A program made the translations under genes and the position numbers. From Vibrio nitrifigilis (GTDB lineage Bacteria; Pseudomonadota; Gammaproteobacteria; Enterobacterales; Vibrionaceae): a DNA stretch of 64,000 bases. The stretch spans positions 124,001 to 188,000 of the forward strand of contig NZ_JADPMR010000004.1 in assembly GCF_015686695.1 (NCBI RefSeq), in the 5' to 3' direction. Of the stretch, positions 52,528-60,246 are shown piece after piece; position 1 is the stretch's first letter; each line of letters starts with the position of its first letter. The notes under the pieces were generated by a model that saw only the letters and a program-made list of their open reading frames with translations, was not told the DNA's origin and made no database searches.

Positions 52528-53850
52528 ATGGATTTTCTAACTGCAGGCATCATCTGTATCGGGCTATTGCTCTTTTTGATGGCAATAGGGTTGCAAATTG
52601 GTCTTTCGTTTATTTTGAGCGGAGTGGTCGTTAGTGCTCTCTTGCTCGGAATGCATAGTTCTTTATCCCTACTGGGGCAGGCCACTTACTTTTCTATCGC
52701 AACGCCGACTTGGGCATCGATTCCCCTATTTATTTTGATGGGGGCATTTGCTGCTTCTAGTGGATTAGCTCGTCGTGCCTACTCGGCTGTATATGCTATG
52801 AGTATGGGCATTAAAGGTTCTCTGGGAATTGCGACATGTTTTAGTTGCGCGGTATTTGGCGCAGTTTCTGGTTCTTCATTAGCGACAACCGCTATTTTTG
52901 GCAAGATGGCGCTGCCTGAAATGAATCGTCTTAATTACGATAAGTCATTTTCAGCCGGTTGTATTGCTTCTGCTGGGACGTTTGCTTCAATGATTCCACC
53001 AAGCACCATGATGATCATCTACGCACTGTTTACCCAGCAATCGGTGGGTAAGCTTTTTGCGGCGGGGGTTGTACCTGGTTTAATGACCGCGATTGGTTAC
53101 ATCTTAGTCATCCGTTATATGGTGAAACGTAATCCCAAACTGGCGCCTAGCCCTGATGAGATCACGATACCAAGAAAAGAGCGGATGAAAGAAGCTGGGA
53201 AAGTTTGGCCTGTTGCTATTATCGCTGTTGCAGTATTAGGCGGGATTTACAGTGGTTATTTTACCCCAACTGAAGCAGCCGCTGTGGGGGCTTTGATTAC
53301 TCTCGTATTGGGCATTGCACTGGGTGCTTTCCATAAACTAGGCGATGTCAGTCAAGCGATGAAAGAGTCGGCGAACACGACGGCGATGTTGTTCCTAGTT
53401 AACATTGGCGCATTGTTTTATAGCCGCACATTGGCCATCACTCGCTTGCCTGTTGAGTTAACCAATTCATTGCAGCATATGAATGTGCCACCGATTGTCA
53501 TACTCATAGGTATTTTGGTGATCATGTTCTTGCTCGGAATGATCATGGTGCCAGTTGGTATCTATGCTTTGCTACTTCCCATTGTATTTCCTCTTTTAAC
53601 TTCGTTGGGCTATGACCCTATTTGGTTCGGTGTTATAGCACTCAAACTGACTGAAATCGGTTCAATTACGCCACCTGTGGGGTTGAATGCCTTTGCCATG
53701 AAAGGGGTGATTTCAAAAGAAATGAATATCTCGTTGGAAGATATTTTTAAAGGAATATGGCCATTTTGTTTGTGTGAACTGGGGATTCTTGTGCTCTTGG
53801 TTATGTTCCCTCAGCTATCACTATGGCTACCTAATTTATTACTTGGATAA
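52528..53850 (+). CDS. TRAP transporter large permease (DctM family)
   Basis: A 440-residue polytopic membrane protein with about 12 helices. Signature regions include TPTWASIPLFILMGAFAASSGLARR, FGAVSGSSLATTAIFGKMALPEM, GTFASMIPPSTMMIIYAL, GYFTPTEAAAVGAL and PPVGLNAFAMKGV. It forms the sodium-coupled transport channel with DctQ and receives substrate from DctP. AAGGAAG precedes the ATG at 52528; an in-frame TTG six bases earlier is unlikely. Confidence 0.9.
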   Translation: MDFLTAGIICIGLLLFLMAIGLQIGLSFILSGVVVSALLLGMHSSLSLLGQATYFSIATPTWASIPLFILMGAFAASSGLARRAYSAVYAMSMGIKGSLGIATCFSCAVFGAVSGSSLATTAIFGKMALPEMNRLNYDKSFSAGCIASAGTFASMIPPSTMMIIYALFTQQSVGKLFAAGVVPGLMTAIGYILVIRYMVKRNPKLAPSPDEITIPRKERMKEAGKVWPVAIIAVAVLGGIYSGYFTPTEAAAVGALITLVLGIALGAFHKLGDVSQAMKESANTTAMLFLVNIGALFYSRTLAITRLPVELTNSLQHMNVPPIVILIGILVIMFLLGMIMVPVGIYALLLPIVFPLLTSLGYDPIWFGVIALKLTEIGSITPPVGLNAFAMKGVISKEMNISLEDIFKGIWPFCLCELGILVLLVMFPQLSLWLPNLLLG

Positions 53851-53878
53851 CAGACAATAAGAGAAAAGGAGTTTAGTT

Positions 53879-55240
53879 ATGTCTTCAACTACTGTTGATT
53901 TATTGCTCAAAGGTGATGTTGTTTTATCAGACCATGTATCAAAAGATACCTATGTTGGCGTAAAAGATGGGCTTATCGTTGGTATTTATGCAGATGGTAA
54001 TGCACCTGAATACAAAGAGTTTATTGATGCGTCAGGAAAAATTATTTTCCCAGGCATGGTTGATGCGCACGTGCATTCGTACAGTAATATGCATGAGCAG
54101 TTTACTCATTCAACCGCTGCCGCCGCGGCCGGTGGGGTAACGACGATCATCGAAATGCCTTATGACTCTTGTGGCCCGGTGTTCGATGTCGCTCAATTTA
54201 AAGAAAAGCAAACGTGGATTGCAGATAAGGCGAAAGTGGACGTGGCACTGCTTTCCACTATCAAAAAACAAGGTGATCTCAGTGAAGTGGATGCCTTAGT
54301 CGAATTAGGTACCTGTGGTTTTAAATTAAGTGCATTTGAAACCGACCCATATCGTTTCCCACGTATTGATGATGATGTGCTGTGGACGATTTTACCTAAA
54401 CTGGCTGAAACAGGTTTACCTGTGGGTTTTCACTGTGAAAACGATGTCATCATTGAAGCTCTCATTGCTCAGTACAAAGAAGAGGGGAAAACTTACCCTA
54501 AAGCGCACTGTGAAACGCGTCCACCGATTTCAGAAACATTGGCCGTGAGTAAATTACTTGAGTTTGCTTATTGGACTAAGTTCTCTTTGCATGTTTACCA
54601 TAATTCTCACCCTCGCTGTTTAGATATGATCGATTGGTATAAAGAGCAAGGTGTGGATGTATCCGTTGAAACTTGCCCGCACTACTTATTGATTTCTGAT
54701 GAAGATATGTCAGAGAAAAAAGCATTTGCCAAAATTAACCCGCCAATGCGCGACCCTCAAGCCGTTGAAGGAATGTGGCAAGCCTTGATTGACGGACGCC
54801 TTAACTGGGTGGCATCCGATCACGCACCATGGCCATTGGAACGTAAAAGTAATGAGGTGATTTTTGATAATGGGTCTGGTGCTCCTGGCGTTGAATCTAT
54901 TCTCCCTCTAATGTTCAGTGAAGGTGTAGTGAAACGCGGAATTGACTTGGTGAAACTTGGTCAACTGTTAGCCGCTAACCCTGCTGAACGCTTCAAGCTT
55001 GATCACCGTAAAGGCAAAATTGCTGTGGGTATGGATGCCGACTTTGCCATTATCGATCCGAATGAAGAGTGGTTTTTCAATGCTGCAGAAACTCAATCTT
55101 CAGCAAAATGGTCTCCTTATGATGGTAAAAAAATCACTGGTCGCGTAGTAAAAACAGTGCTGCGTGGTACCACCATTTTTGACCAAGGTAAGGTGTTATC
55201 AAAAGAAGGTGATGGTGCGTATGTAGGTGCTCATCGTTAA
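53879..55240 (+). CDS. Cyclic amidohydrolase, allantoinase/dihydropyrimidinase-like
   Basis: A 453-residue metal-dependent hydrolase of the amidohydrolase superfamily, close to allantoinases, hydantoinases and dihydroorotases. The metal-site motifs are present: PGMVDAHVHSYS (HxH), CGFKLSAF (Lys that becomes carboxylated), GFHCEND (His), SLHVYHNSH (His) and WVASDHAPW (Asp). It hydrolyses a cyclic amide ring to an open N-carbamoyl compound. AAGGAG precedes the ATG. Together with the next gene it could convert allantoin, hydantoin or a similar ureide; the exact substrate is not determined. Confidence 0.82.
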   Translation: MSSTTVDLLLKGDVVLSDHVSKDTYVGVKDGLIVGIYADGNAPEYKEFIDASGKIIFPGMVDAHVHSYSNMHEQFTHSTAAAAAGGVTTIIEMPYDSCGPVFDVAQFKEKQTWIADKAKVDVALLSTIKKQGDLSEVDALVELGTCGFKLSAFETDPYRFPRIDDDVLWTILPKLAETGLPVGFHCENDVIIEALIAQYKEEGKTYPKAHCETRPPISETLAVSKLLEFAYWTKFSLHVYHNSHPRCLDMIDWYKEQGVDVSVETCPHYLLISDEDMSEKKAFAKINPPMRDPQAVEGMWQALIDGRLNWVASDHAPWPLERKSNEVIFDNGSGAPGVESILPLMFSEGVVKRGIDLVKLGQLLAANPAERFKLDHRKGKIAVGMDADFAIIDPNEEWFFNAAETQSSAKWSPYDGKKITGRVVKTVLRGTTIFDQGKVLSKEGDGAYVGAHR

Positions 55241-55327
55241 TCTAGTGGAGAAATTCACCCTCTTTGCTGAGGGTGAATGACTAGGGGAGACGACATTCAA
55301 CTACATACCCTAATCAAGGAGGCAAGG

Positions 55328-56560
55328 ATGCAGCAGGTAACAATTAATAGCGAACGATTATGGCAAAGCCTGATGGCTTTGGGAAAAATCGGTGAACAAG
55401 ATAATGGCGGTATGTATCGGCCAGCACTCTCACCAGAAGATCAGCAAGCTCGAGAGTGGTTGGTCTCGCAAATGGAGAGTATGGGGCTTGAAGTGAAGGT
55501 GGACGGTGCGTTAAACGTTATTGGGCGGTTAAAATCGCAATCGCCTAAAACGGAGCAAGTTGTCGCAATGGGCTCGCATATCGATACTGTCCCAAATGGT
55601 GGAAAATTTGATGGTGCCTATGGGGTTCTGGCCGCTCTGGAATGCGTAAAAAGCTTACAAGAAAACCAAGTCACTTTGCCGTTTGATGTGGAAGTCATCA
55701 GCTTTTGTGATGAAGAAGCGGCTCATAATGCAGGAACGGTCGGAAGCCGTGCAATGATGGGGCGGTTACTTCCTGGCGAGTTAGAAAAAGCAAAAATTAA
55801 AGGAGAGAAGCCGTTTCGCTATTTCTTAGAACAACTGGGTCATTCATTTGCCACCGTTGAAACGGCGCAGCGTAACGCAGATGAGTTTCTCTGTTTTCTT
55901 GAAGCGCATATCGAGCAAGGCAAAGTGTTGGAATCACGCCAACAATCGATTGGTGTCGTGACCGGGATTGTTGGAGTATACCGTTATATCGTTACTGTCA
56001 CGGGAGAAGCCGCCCATGCTGGAACCACCCCCATGTCAATGCGCAAAGATGCATTGGTTGAGGCGGCGCCAGTCTTTACTTTAATACCGCAATGGGTGCA
56101 TGAGCAAAATCCAGAGATGGTAGGAACCATAGGGCAAGTGACGGTTTTGCCTGGGGCGAGTAACGTAGTACCTAAAGAATGTCGTTTTTTGGTTGAGTTG
56201 AGATCTCAGCAGTCACAAGACATGCAAGTAGTTCGTGACAAATTAATAAATTATGCCAATCTTCGTCACGGCTGGAACATTGAAACTATTTATGAAAAAG
56301 ATAGTGTGGTGTTAGATGATCGTATGATTTCTTGTTTATCTGTTGTAACAGAAGCCGCACAATTACCTTATATTACGATGGCTAGTGGAGCTGGGCATGA
56401 TGCTCAATCATTCGCACCATCAGTCCCTACGGGGATGATTTTTATTCCCTGTTTAGCAGGTGTTAGTCACAATCCAAAAGAGTGGATTACGGAGGAAGAT
56501 GCCAGTAATGGCTGCCAAGTTCTGATGGATGCGGTCCGACACCTAGCAACACAGGTTTAG
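55328..56560 (+). CDS. M20 family amidase, allantoate amidohydrolase/N-carbamoyl-amino acid hydrolase-like
   Basis: A 410-residue zinc hydrolase of the AllC/HyuC group. Metal-site motifs are MGSHIDTVPNGGKFDGAYG, FCDEEAAHNAGTVGSRAMMG, EAHIEQGKVLE and ASGAGHDAQSFAP, with AGTTPMSMRKDA for the dimer and substrate region. It removes the carbamoyl group from the product of the cyclic amidohydrolase encoded upstream, giving ammonia, carbon dioxide and an amino acid or ureido product. AAGGAGG precedes the ATG at 55328, which gives the usual family length; a longer frame starts at 55277. Confidence 0.83.
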   Translation: MQQVTINSERLWQSLMALGKIGEQDNGGMYRPALSPEDQQAREWLVSQMESMGLEVKVDGALNVIGRLKSQSPKTEQVVAMGSHIDTVPNGGKFDGAYGVLAALECVKSLQENQVTLPFDVEVISFCDEEAAHNAGTVGSRAMMGRLLPGELEKAKIKGEKPFRYFLEQLGHSFATVETAQRNADEFLCFLEAHIEQGKVLESRQQSIGVVTGIVGVYRYIVTVTGEAAHAGTTPMSMRKDALVEAAPVFTLIPQWVHEQNPEMVGTIGQVTVLPGASNVVPKECRFLVELRSQQSQDMQVVRDKLINYANLRHGWNIETIYEKDSVVLDDRMISCLSVVTEAAQLPYITMASGAGHDAQSFAPSVPTGMIFIPCLAGVSHNPKEWITEEDASNGCQVLMDAVRHLATQV

Positions 56561-56577
56561 TCATAGGATTACACTAA

Positions 56578-57468
56578 ATGAGAGAGCATCCCAAAAATCG
56601 TTTCGCTGACAAAATTAGTCAAGGGTCTGAGTTATTGACCCCAAGTGACAGAAAAATTGCAGACTACTTATTGCGTGTCTACCCTTTGGGGTTGCTGCAA
56701 AACGCTGCGGAAATTGCTGAAGAACTGAATATCACCGCCTCGACAGTCACCCGTTTTTTCCCAAAAATTGGTTATGACAATATCAAAGAGGCACGAACCG
56801 ACTTCCGGGAAGATATTCGCTTCTTAATCAATTCGCCAGCAGATCGTGTTCGTAGCGATCATAAAAGTCATTTAGATAACGATATTTTTGGATGGACCGT
56901 CGAGCAAGATATTGTCAATATGCAAGATACTGTTCGGGCAGTTTCAAAGCCAACGGCTGATGAATTTGTTGAATTAATGAGTGATTCTAAACGTAAAGTG
57001 TTTGTTTTAGGCACACGTAAAGAAGCGGCTTTAGCCCATTATTTCTTCTATCAAGCGGCGAGTTTTCACTCTGATATTCATTGGCTAGAACCCTCAAATT
57101 TAGTGGATCAACTGGTACAACTGGAACGTGACGATGTTCTGGTTGTATTTGATTTTCGCCGATACTCTAGCTACCACCTTAAAGCGTGCGAATACGCGCA
57201 AAACCAAAATGCCAAAGTTGTGGTGTTTGGGGATTCTCCGATTGTACCGACAAACCAATTTGCTGATTGTCTTTTTCAAATCAGTACAACTGGGTTGTCT
57301 GCCTTCGATTCTTACACCGCAGCCATCACGTTAATGAACTCATTAATGTCGATGTTGGTTGAGAAAAACGCTGACCGCGTCGAGGAAAAGTATCGTCGAT
57401 TAGAATCGTTATATGAACATTTTGAGACCTTTACTTATCAAAGTCGCGCAATGAAAGATAAGTCATAA
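56578..57468 (+). CDS. RpiR/MurR family transcriptional regulator
   Basis: A 296-residue regulator. The N-terminal helix-turn-helix (residues about 15-80: LLTPSDRKIADYLLRVYPLGLLQNAAEIAEELNITASTVTRFFPKIGY) is that of the RpiR family, followed by a C-terminal SIS domain (about 120-260: FVLGTRKEAALAHYFFYQAA...DDVLVVFDFRRYS). SIS domains bind phosphosugars or similar anions, so it may sense an intermediate. It lies within the ureide operon, 17 bp after the amidase gene. It is a second regulator besides GntR. Confidence 0.85.
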   Translation: MREHPKNRFADKISQGSELLTPSDRKIADYLLRVYPLGLLQNAAEIAEELNITASTVTRFFPKIGYDNIKEARTDFREDIRFLINSPADRVRSDHKSHLDNDIFGWTVEQDIVNMQDTVRAVSKPTADEFVELMSDSKRKVFVLGTRKEAALAHYFFYQAASFHSDIHWLEPSNLVDQLVQLERDDVLVVFDFRRYSSYHLKACEYAQNQNAKVVVFGDSPIVPTNQFADCLFQISTTGLSAFDSYTAAITLMNSLMSMLVEKNADRVEEKYRRLESLYEHFETFTYQSRAMKDKS

Positions 57469-57511
57469 ATCGGAGTGGCGTAGTAGAGTATCTTACTGAT
57501 GAGTAAGAGAT

Positions 57512-58180
57512 ATGGCCAAATTAGGATTTGTTATTCTCGGACAAACACCGAGACGAGATATTGAACAGGCATACCGACATTATTTACCTGATACTGAGTT
57601 TTTATTTGCTGGTGGATTGGACGGTATGTCTCATGAAGAGATTGAACAGTTAGCCCAGCCTCCCGCGCAGTACCCGCTACTCACGATATTAGCGGATGGC
57701 TCAACTCGAGAAATTTGTCTTTACCAATTATTACCTAAGCTGAATCAAAAGGCACAAGAGCTGCGTCAGCAAGGTGCTCAGGTACTGGTGCTTATGTGCG
57801 CAGGGCGATTCCCTGATTTAGATATTGATGTGCCAGTGATCTATCCGCAGCGATTAATCAGTGCGGTGGTGGGCAGTATCAGTGCGAAAAAGCGCATTCA
57901 TATTATTAGCCCTAACCAAGCGCAGTTACCCGTTGCATTGGAGAGTTGGCGTAGCGAAGGGTTTACCGTTGATGGAGCCAGCGCATCACCATTAAAGAGA
58001 GATGAATTCTCTTTGGCTGTAAAAGAGGTGTCGGAGCGCTCTACCGCAGACTGTTTAGTGCTCGATTGTATGGGGTTTTCTGCTGAATCTGTCACTTTAG
58101 CTCAGCCGTTAACGTCAGTTCCCGTCATATGCCCACAACGCCTTGTTGCGCGAGTAGTGGCGGAATTACTCAATGCATAA
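57512..58180 (+). CDS. AroM family protein (Asp/Glu/hydantoin racemase superfamily)
   Basis: A 222-residue protein. It has the AroM-type start FVILGQTPRRDI, followed by LMCAGRFPDLDIDVPVIYPQRLI and VLDCMGFS. AroM is related to aspartate/glutamate and hydantoin racemases; two Cys lie near the expected places (residues 95 and 189: MCAGRF and LDCMGF). Its role is not well known. In this operon it might racemise or isomerise the ring-opened substrate. It is probably co-transcribed with its neighbours. Confidence 0.75.
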   Translation: MAKLGFVILGQTPRRDIEQAYRHYLPDTEFLFAGGLDGMSHEEIEQLAQPPAQYPLLTILADGSTREICLYQLLPKLNQKAQELRQQGAQVLVLMCAGRFPDLDIDVPVIYPQRLISAVVGSISAKKRIHIISPNQAQLPVALESWRSEGFTVDGASASPLKRDEFSLAVKEVSERSTADCLVLDCMGFSAESVTLAQPLTSVPVICPQRLVARVVAELLNA

Positions 58181-58202
58181 CAACTTGTTATAAGGAAATA
58201 AA

Positions 58203-59105
58203 ATGAACTTGCATGGGATTTTTCCGATTGTACCAACGCCATTTTTTGAAGATGGTCAAGTGGATTACGCCAGTATCGAACGTTTGGTTGAACGATTAAC
58301 CGCAAAACAGGTGCATGGGATTGCGATTATGGGAGCGCTAGGCGAAGGACCAAAGCTGACCAATGAAGAACGTAATGACATTATTGTGGCATACAGAAAG
58401 TTGATGCCAGATTCGATGAAGTTAGTGGTCGGAACCAGAGCCGTCGCAACTGATCCTGCTAAAATCATGGCTCAACAAGCAAGAGATTTAGGCGCAGATG
58501 CCTTGCTGTTAGGGCCACATGGTGTGCAAAAAGATAAAGCATTGTTGGAATATTATCAGCAAGTGGCCCAAGCAGCGCAGATCCCCTGCATTATTCATGA
58601 TTACCCTGCGGTAACAGGAATAACCATGTCTGTGGATCTGATTAAGCAAATGTATGAATCGTCAGAATATTTGAATTACATTAAGCTAGAAGAGCCACCT
58701 ACAGGAATGAAAATGCGCCAGTTGCAGCAAGTGGTAGGGCGAGATTTGCATGTGTTTGGCGCTTTAGGTGGCAATTACGCGCTTGAAGAATTACAACTCG
58801 GTGCTGTTGGGATTATGACAGGGTTTGTTTACGCTGAACTGTTGGTTGAGTTGTACAATTATGCTCGCGCTGGCGAGTGGGAAAAGGCGAAAACGCTATT
58901 CTACGACTTTTTACCCCTCACTCGCTGGGAATTTCAGCCAGGAGTCGGCATCTCTTTGCGTAAGCAGTTATTGCAAGCGCTAGGAGTCTTTACAACAGCT
59001 AAAGTGCGCCATCCTGGTATGAACGCTGATGAAAAAACCATGGAGCAGATGTTTCAAATCATCGACTTTCTTAATAAAAAAGGGTACCAATTAGATACCA
59101 AATAG
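58203..59105 (+). CDS. Dihydrodipicolinate synthase/N-acetylneuraminate lyase family aldolase
   Basis: A 300-residue class I aldolase of the DapA family. The N-terminus GIFPIVPTPFFEDGQVDYASIERLVERL, the motif GALGEGPKLTNEER, VVGTRAVATDPAKIMAQQARDLGADALLL, the Tyr in IIHDYPAVTG and the Schiff-base Lys in NYIKLEEPP are visible. It splits or forms a carbon bond with pyruvate or a similar 2-oxo acid. AAGGA precedes the ATG. It is not the housekeeping lysine-pathway enzyme judging from operon context. The natural substrate is not known. Confidence 0.85.
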   Translation: MNLHGIFPIVPTPFFEDGQVDYASIERLVERLTAKQVHGIAIMGALGEGPKLTNEERNDIIVAYRKLMPDSMKLVVGTRAVATDPAKIMAQQARDLGADALLLGPHGVQKDKALLEYYQQVAQAAQIPCIIHDYPAVTGITMSVDLIKQMYESSEYLNYIKLEEPPTGMKMRQLQQVVGRDLHVFGALGGNYALEELQLGAVGIMTGFVYAELLVELYNYARAGEWEKAKTLFYDFLPLTRWEFQPGVGISLRKQLLQALGVFTTAKVRHPGMNADEKTMEQMFQIIDFLNKKGYQLDTK

Positions 59106-59147
59106 AATAGGTAAATCGCAAGGTAGCGATATGAAGGAGAAACAAGG

Positions 59148-60101
59148 ATGAAGTGTGTGATCGCGGAACCGATCCACTCGATAGGTATCGAGTTATTAGA
59201 GCAAGCTGGAATTAACGTCGAATATCCTCATGAATCTACCCCAGCTGCATTGACGCAATCGCTCGCAGATGCTGATGCAGTGATTGTACGTAACAATGGT
59301 TTAAAAGCCGATATGATGGATGCGGCTCCTAAGTTAAAAATCATTGCCAATCATGGCACAGGAACGGATAACGTTGATGTTATGCATGCTCATGAGAAGG
59401 GCATCACTGTGACTAATACGCCCGATGCCAATGTTCGCGCAGTAGCGGAACATGCCTTTATGTTAATGTTAGCCACGGCAAGACAAGTGGCTAAAGCGGA
59501 TACGGCGACTCGCACTGGAAACTGGCAGTTTAAATTTGATGAACCTATGTTATCTCTCTACGATAAAACCTTAGGGATTATCGGGTGGGGACGTACGGGA
59601 AAAATTTTGGCACAAATGGCTAGCCAAGGGCTTGGTATGCGAGTTTTTGTTTGGTCGCCCAATGCCTCAGATGATCAATTCACACAACCAGGGGTACAGA
59701 AAATTGGTACCTTAACCGAGCTATTAAGCGAAGTTGATGTTGTGTCATTACATCGTCCGCTACGTAAAGATACTGCTCACACGCTGAATGCCAAAACGTT
59801 GTCGATTATTAAACCCGGCGCCATCGTAGTGAATACATCACGAGGTGGTTTAATTGATGAAAACGCATTGGTTGAGGCACTCCAAAGTGGCCGTTTATTT
59901 GGTGCTGGTTTAGATGTTTTTGAACAAGAGCCACTGGCACCATCTTCAGTGTTAGCCAGTTTACCTAATGTACTTCTCACTCCGCATGTTGCAGGGTCTT
60001 CCCAAGAAGCCCTAATTGCAACAGCGACTCAGTGTGCTCGTCAGGTGATAGATGCGCTTAATGGCAGAAAACCTGAGCATTTGCTGGCTGAGGGACATTA
60101 A
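59148..60101 (+). CDS. NAD-dependent D-2-hydroxyacid dehydrogenase
   Basis: A 317-residue dehydrogenase of the D-isomer 2-hydroxyacid family. The nucleotide-binding motif is LGIIGWGRTGKIL (residues about 143-155), and catalytic residues lie in VNTSRGGLIDE (Arg), DVFEQEPL (Glu) and LLTPHVAGSS (His). It interconverts a 2-oxo acid and a D-2-hydroxy acid. AAGGAG lies close to the ATG. It is the last gene of the plus-strand catabolic operon and is followed by a terminator hairpin. The substrate probably comes from the aldolase step. Confidence 0.87.
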   Translation: MKCVIAEPIHSIGIELLEQAGINVEYPHESTPAALTQSLADADAVIVRNNGLKADMMDAAPKLKIIANHGTGTDNVDVMHAHEKGITVTNTPDANVRAVAEHAFMLMLATARQVAKADTATRTGNWQFKFDEPMLSLYDKTLGIIGWGRTGKILAQMASQGLGMRVFVWSPNASDDQFTQPGVQKIGTLTELLSEVDVVSLHRPLRKDTAHTLNAKTLSIIKPGAIVVNTSRGGLIDENALVEALQSGRLFGAGLDVFEQEPLAPSSVLASLPNVLLTPHVAGSSQEALIATATQCARQVIDALNGRKPEHLLAEGH

Positions 60102-60120
60102 AGCCAATAAATGTGGTGTC

Positions 60121-60151
60121 AAACAAAGCCATCATTCAGACGGCTTTGTTT
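60121..60151 (+). terminator. Terminator after the hydroxyacid dehydrogenase gene
   Basis: AAACAAAGCC (60121-60130) pairs with GGCTTTGTTT (60142-60151) with an 11-base loop, and the right arm ends in a T-run. It ends the ureide operon and overlaps the start of a repeat fragment. Confidence 0.7.
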
Positions 60152-60240
60152 TATACCCAACCAACCTTAAGGTGCCTGAGAGAAAATGCATTCGCTCTTA
60201 GACAAGGTACTGATTTGAAAAATTAATTATTCAAATCAGT
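60152..60240. repeat. Truncated copy of the TATACCC element with terminal hairpin
   Basis: The first 68 bases align with the left end of the element at 44464: TATACCCAA, then ATTCGCTCTTAG, CAAGG and ACTGATTTGAA. The rest of the element is missing. It ends in a perfect 11-bp inverted repeat, ACTGATTTGAA (60209-60219) with 60230-60240, seven bases before the hutU stop codon, so it may also serve as a stop for hut transcripts. Confidence 0.7.
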
Positions 60241-60246
60241 ATGAAG

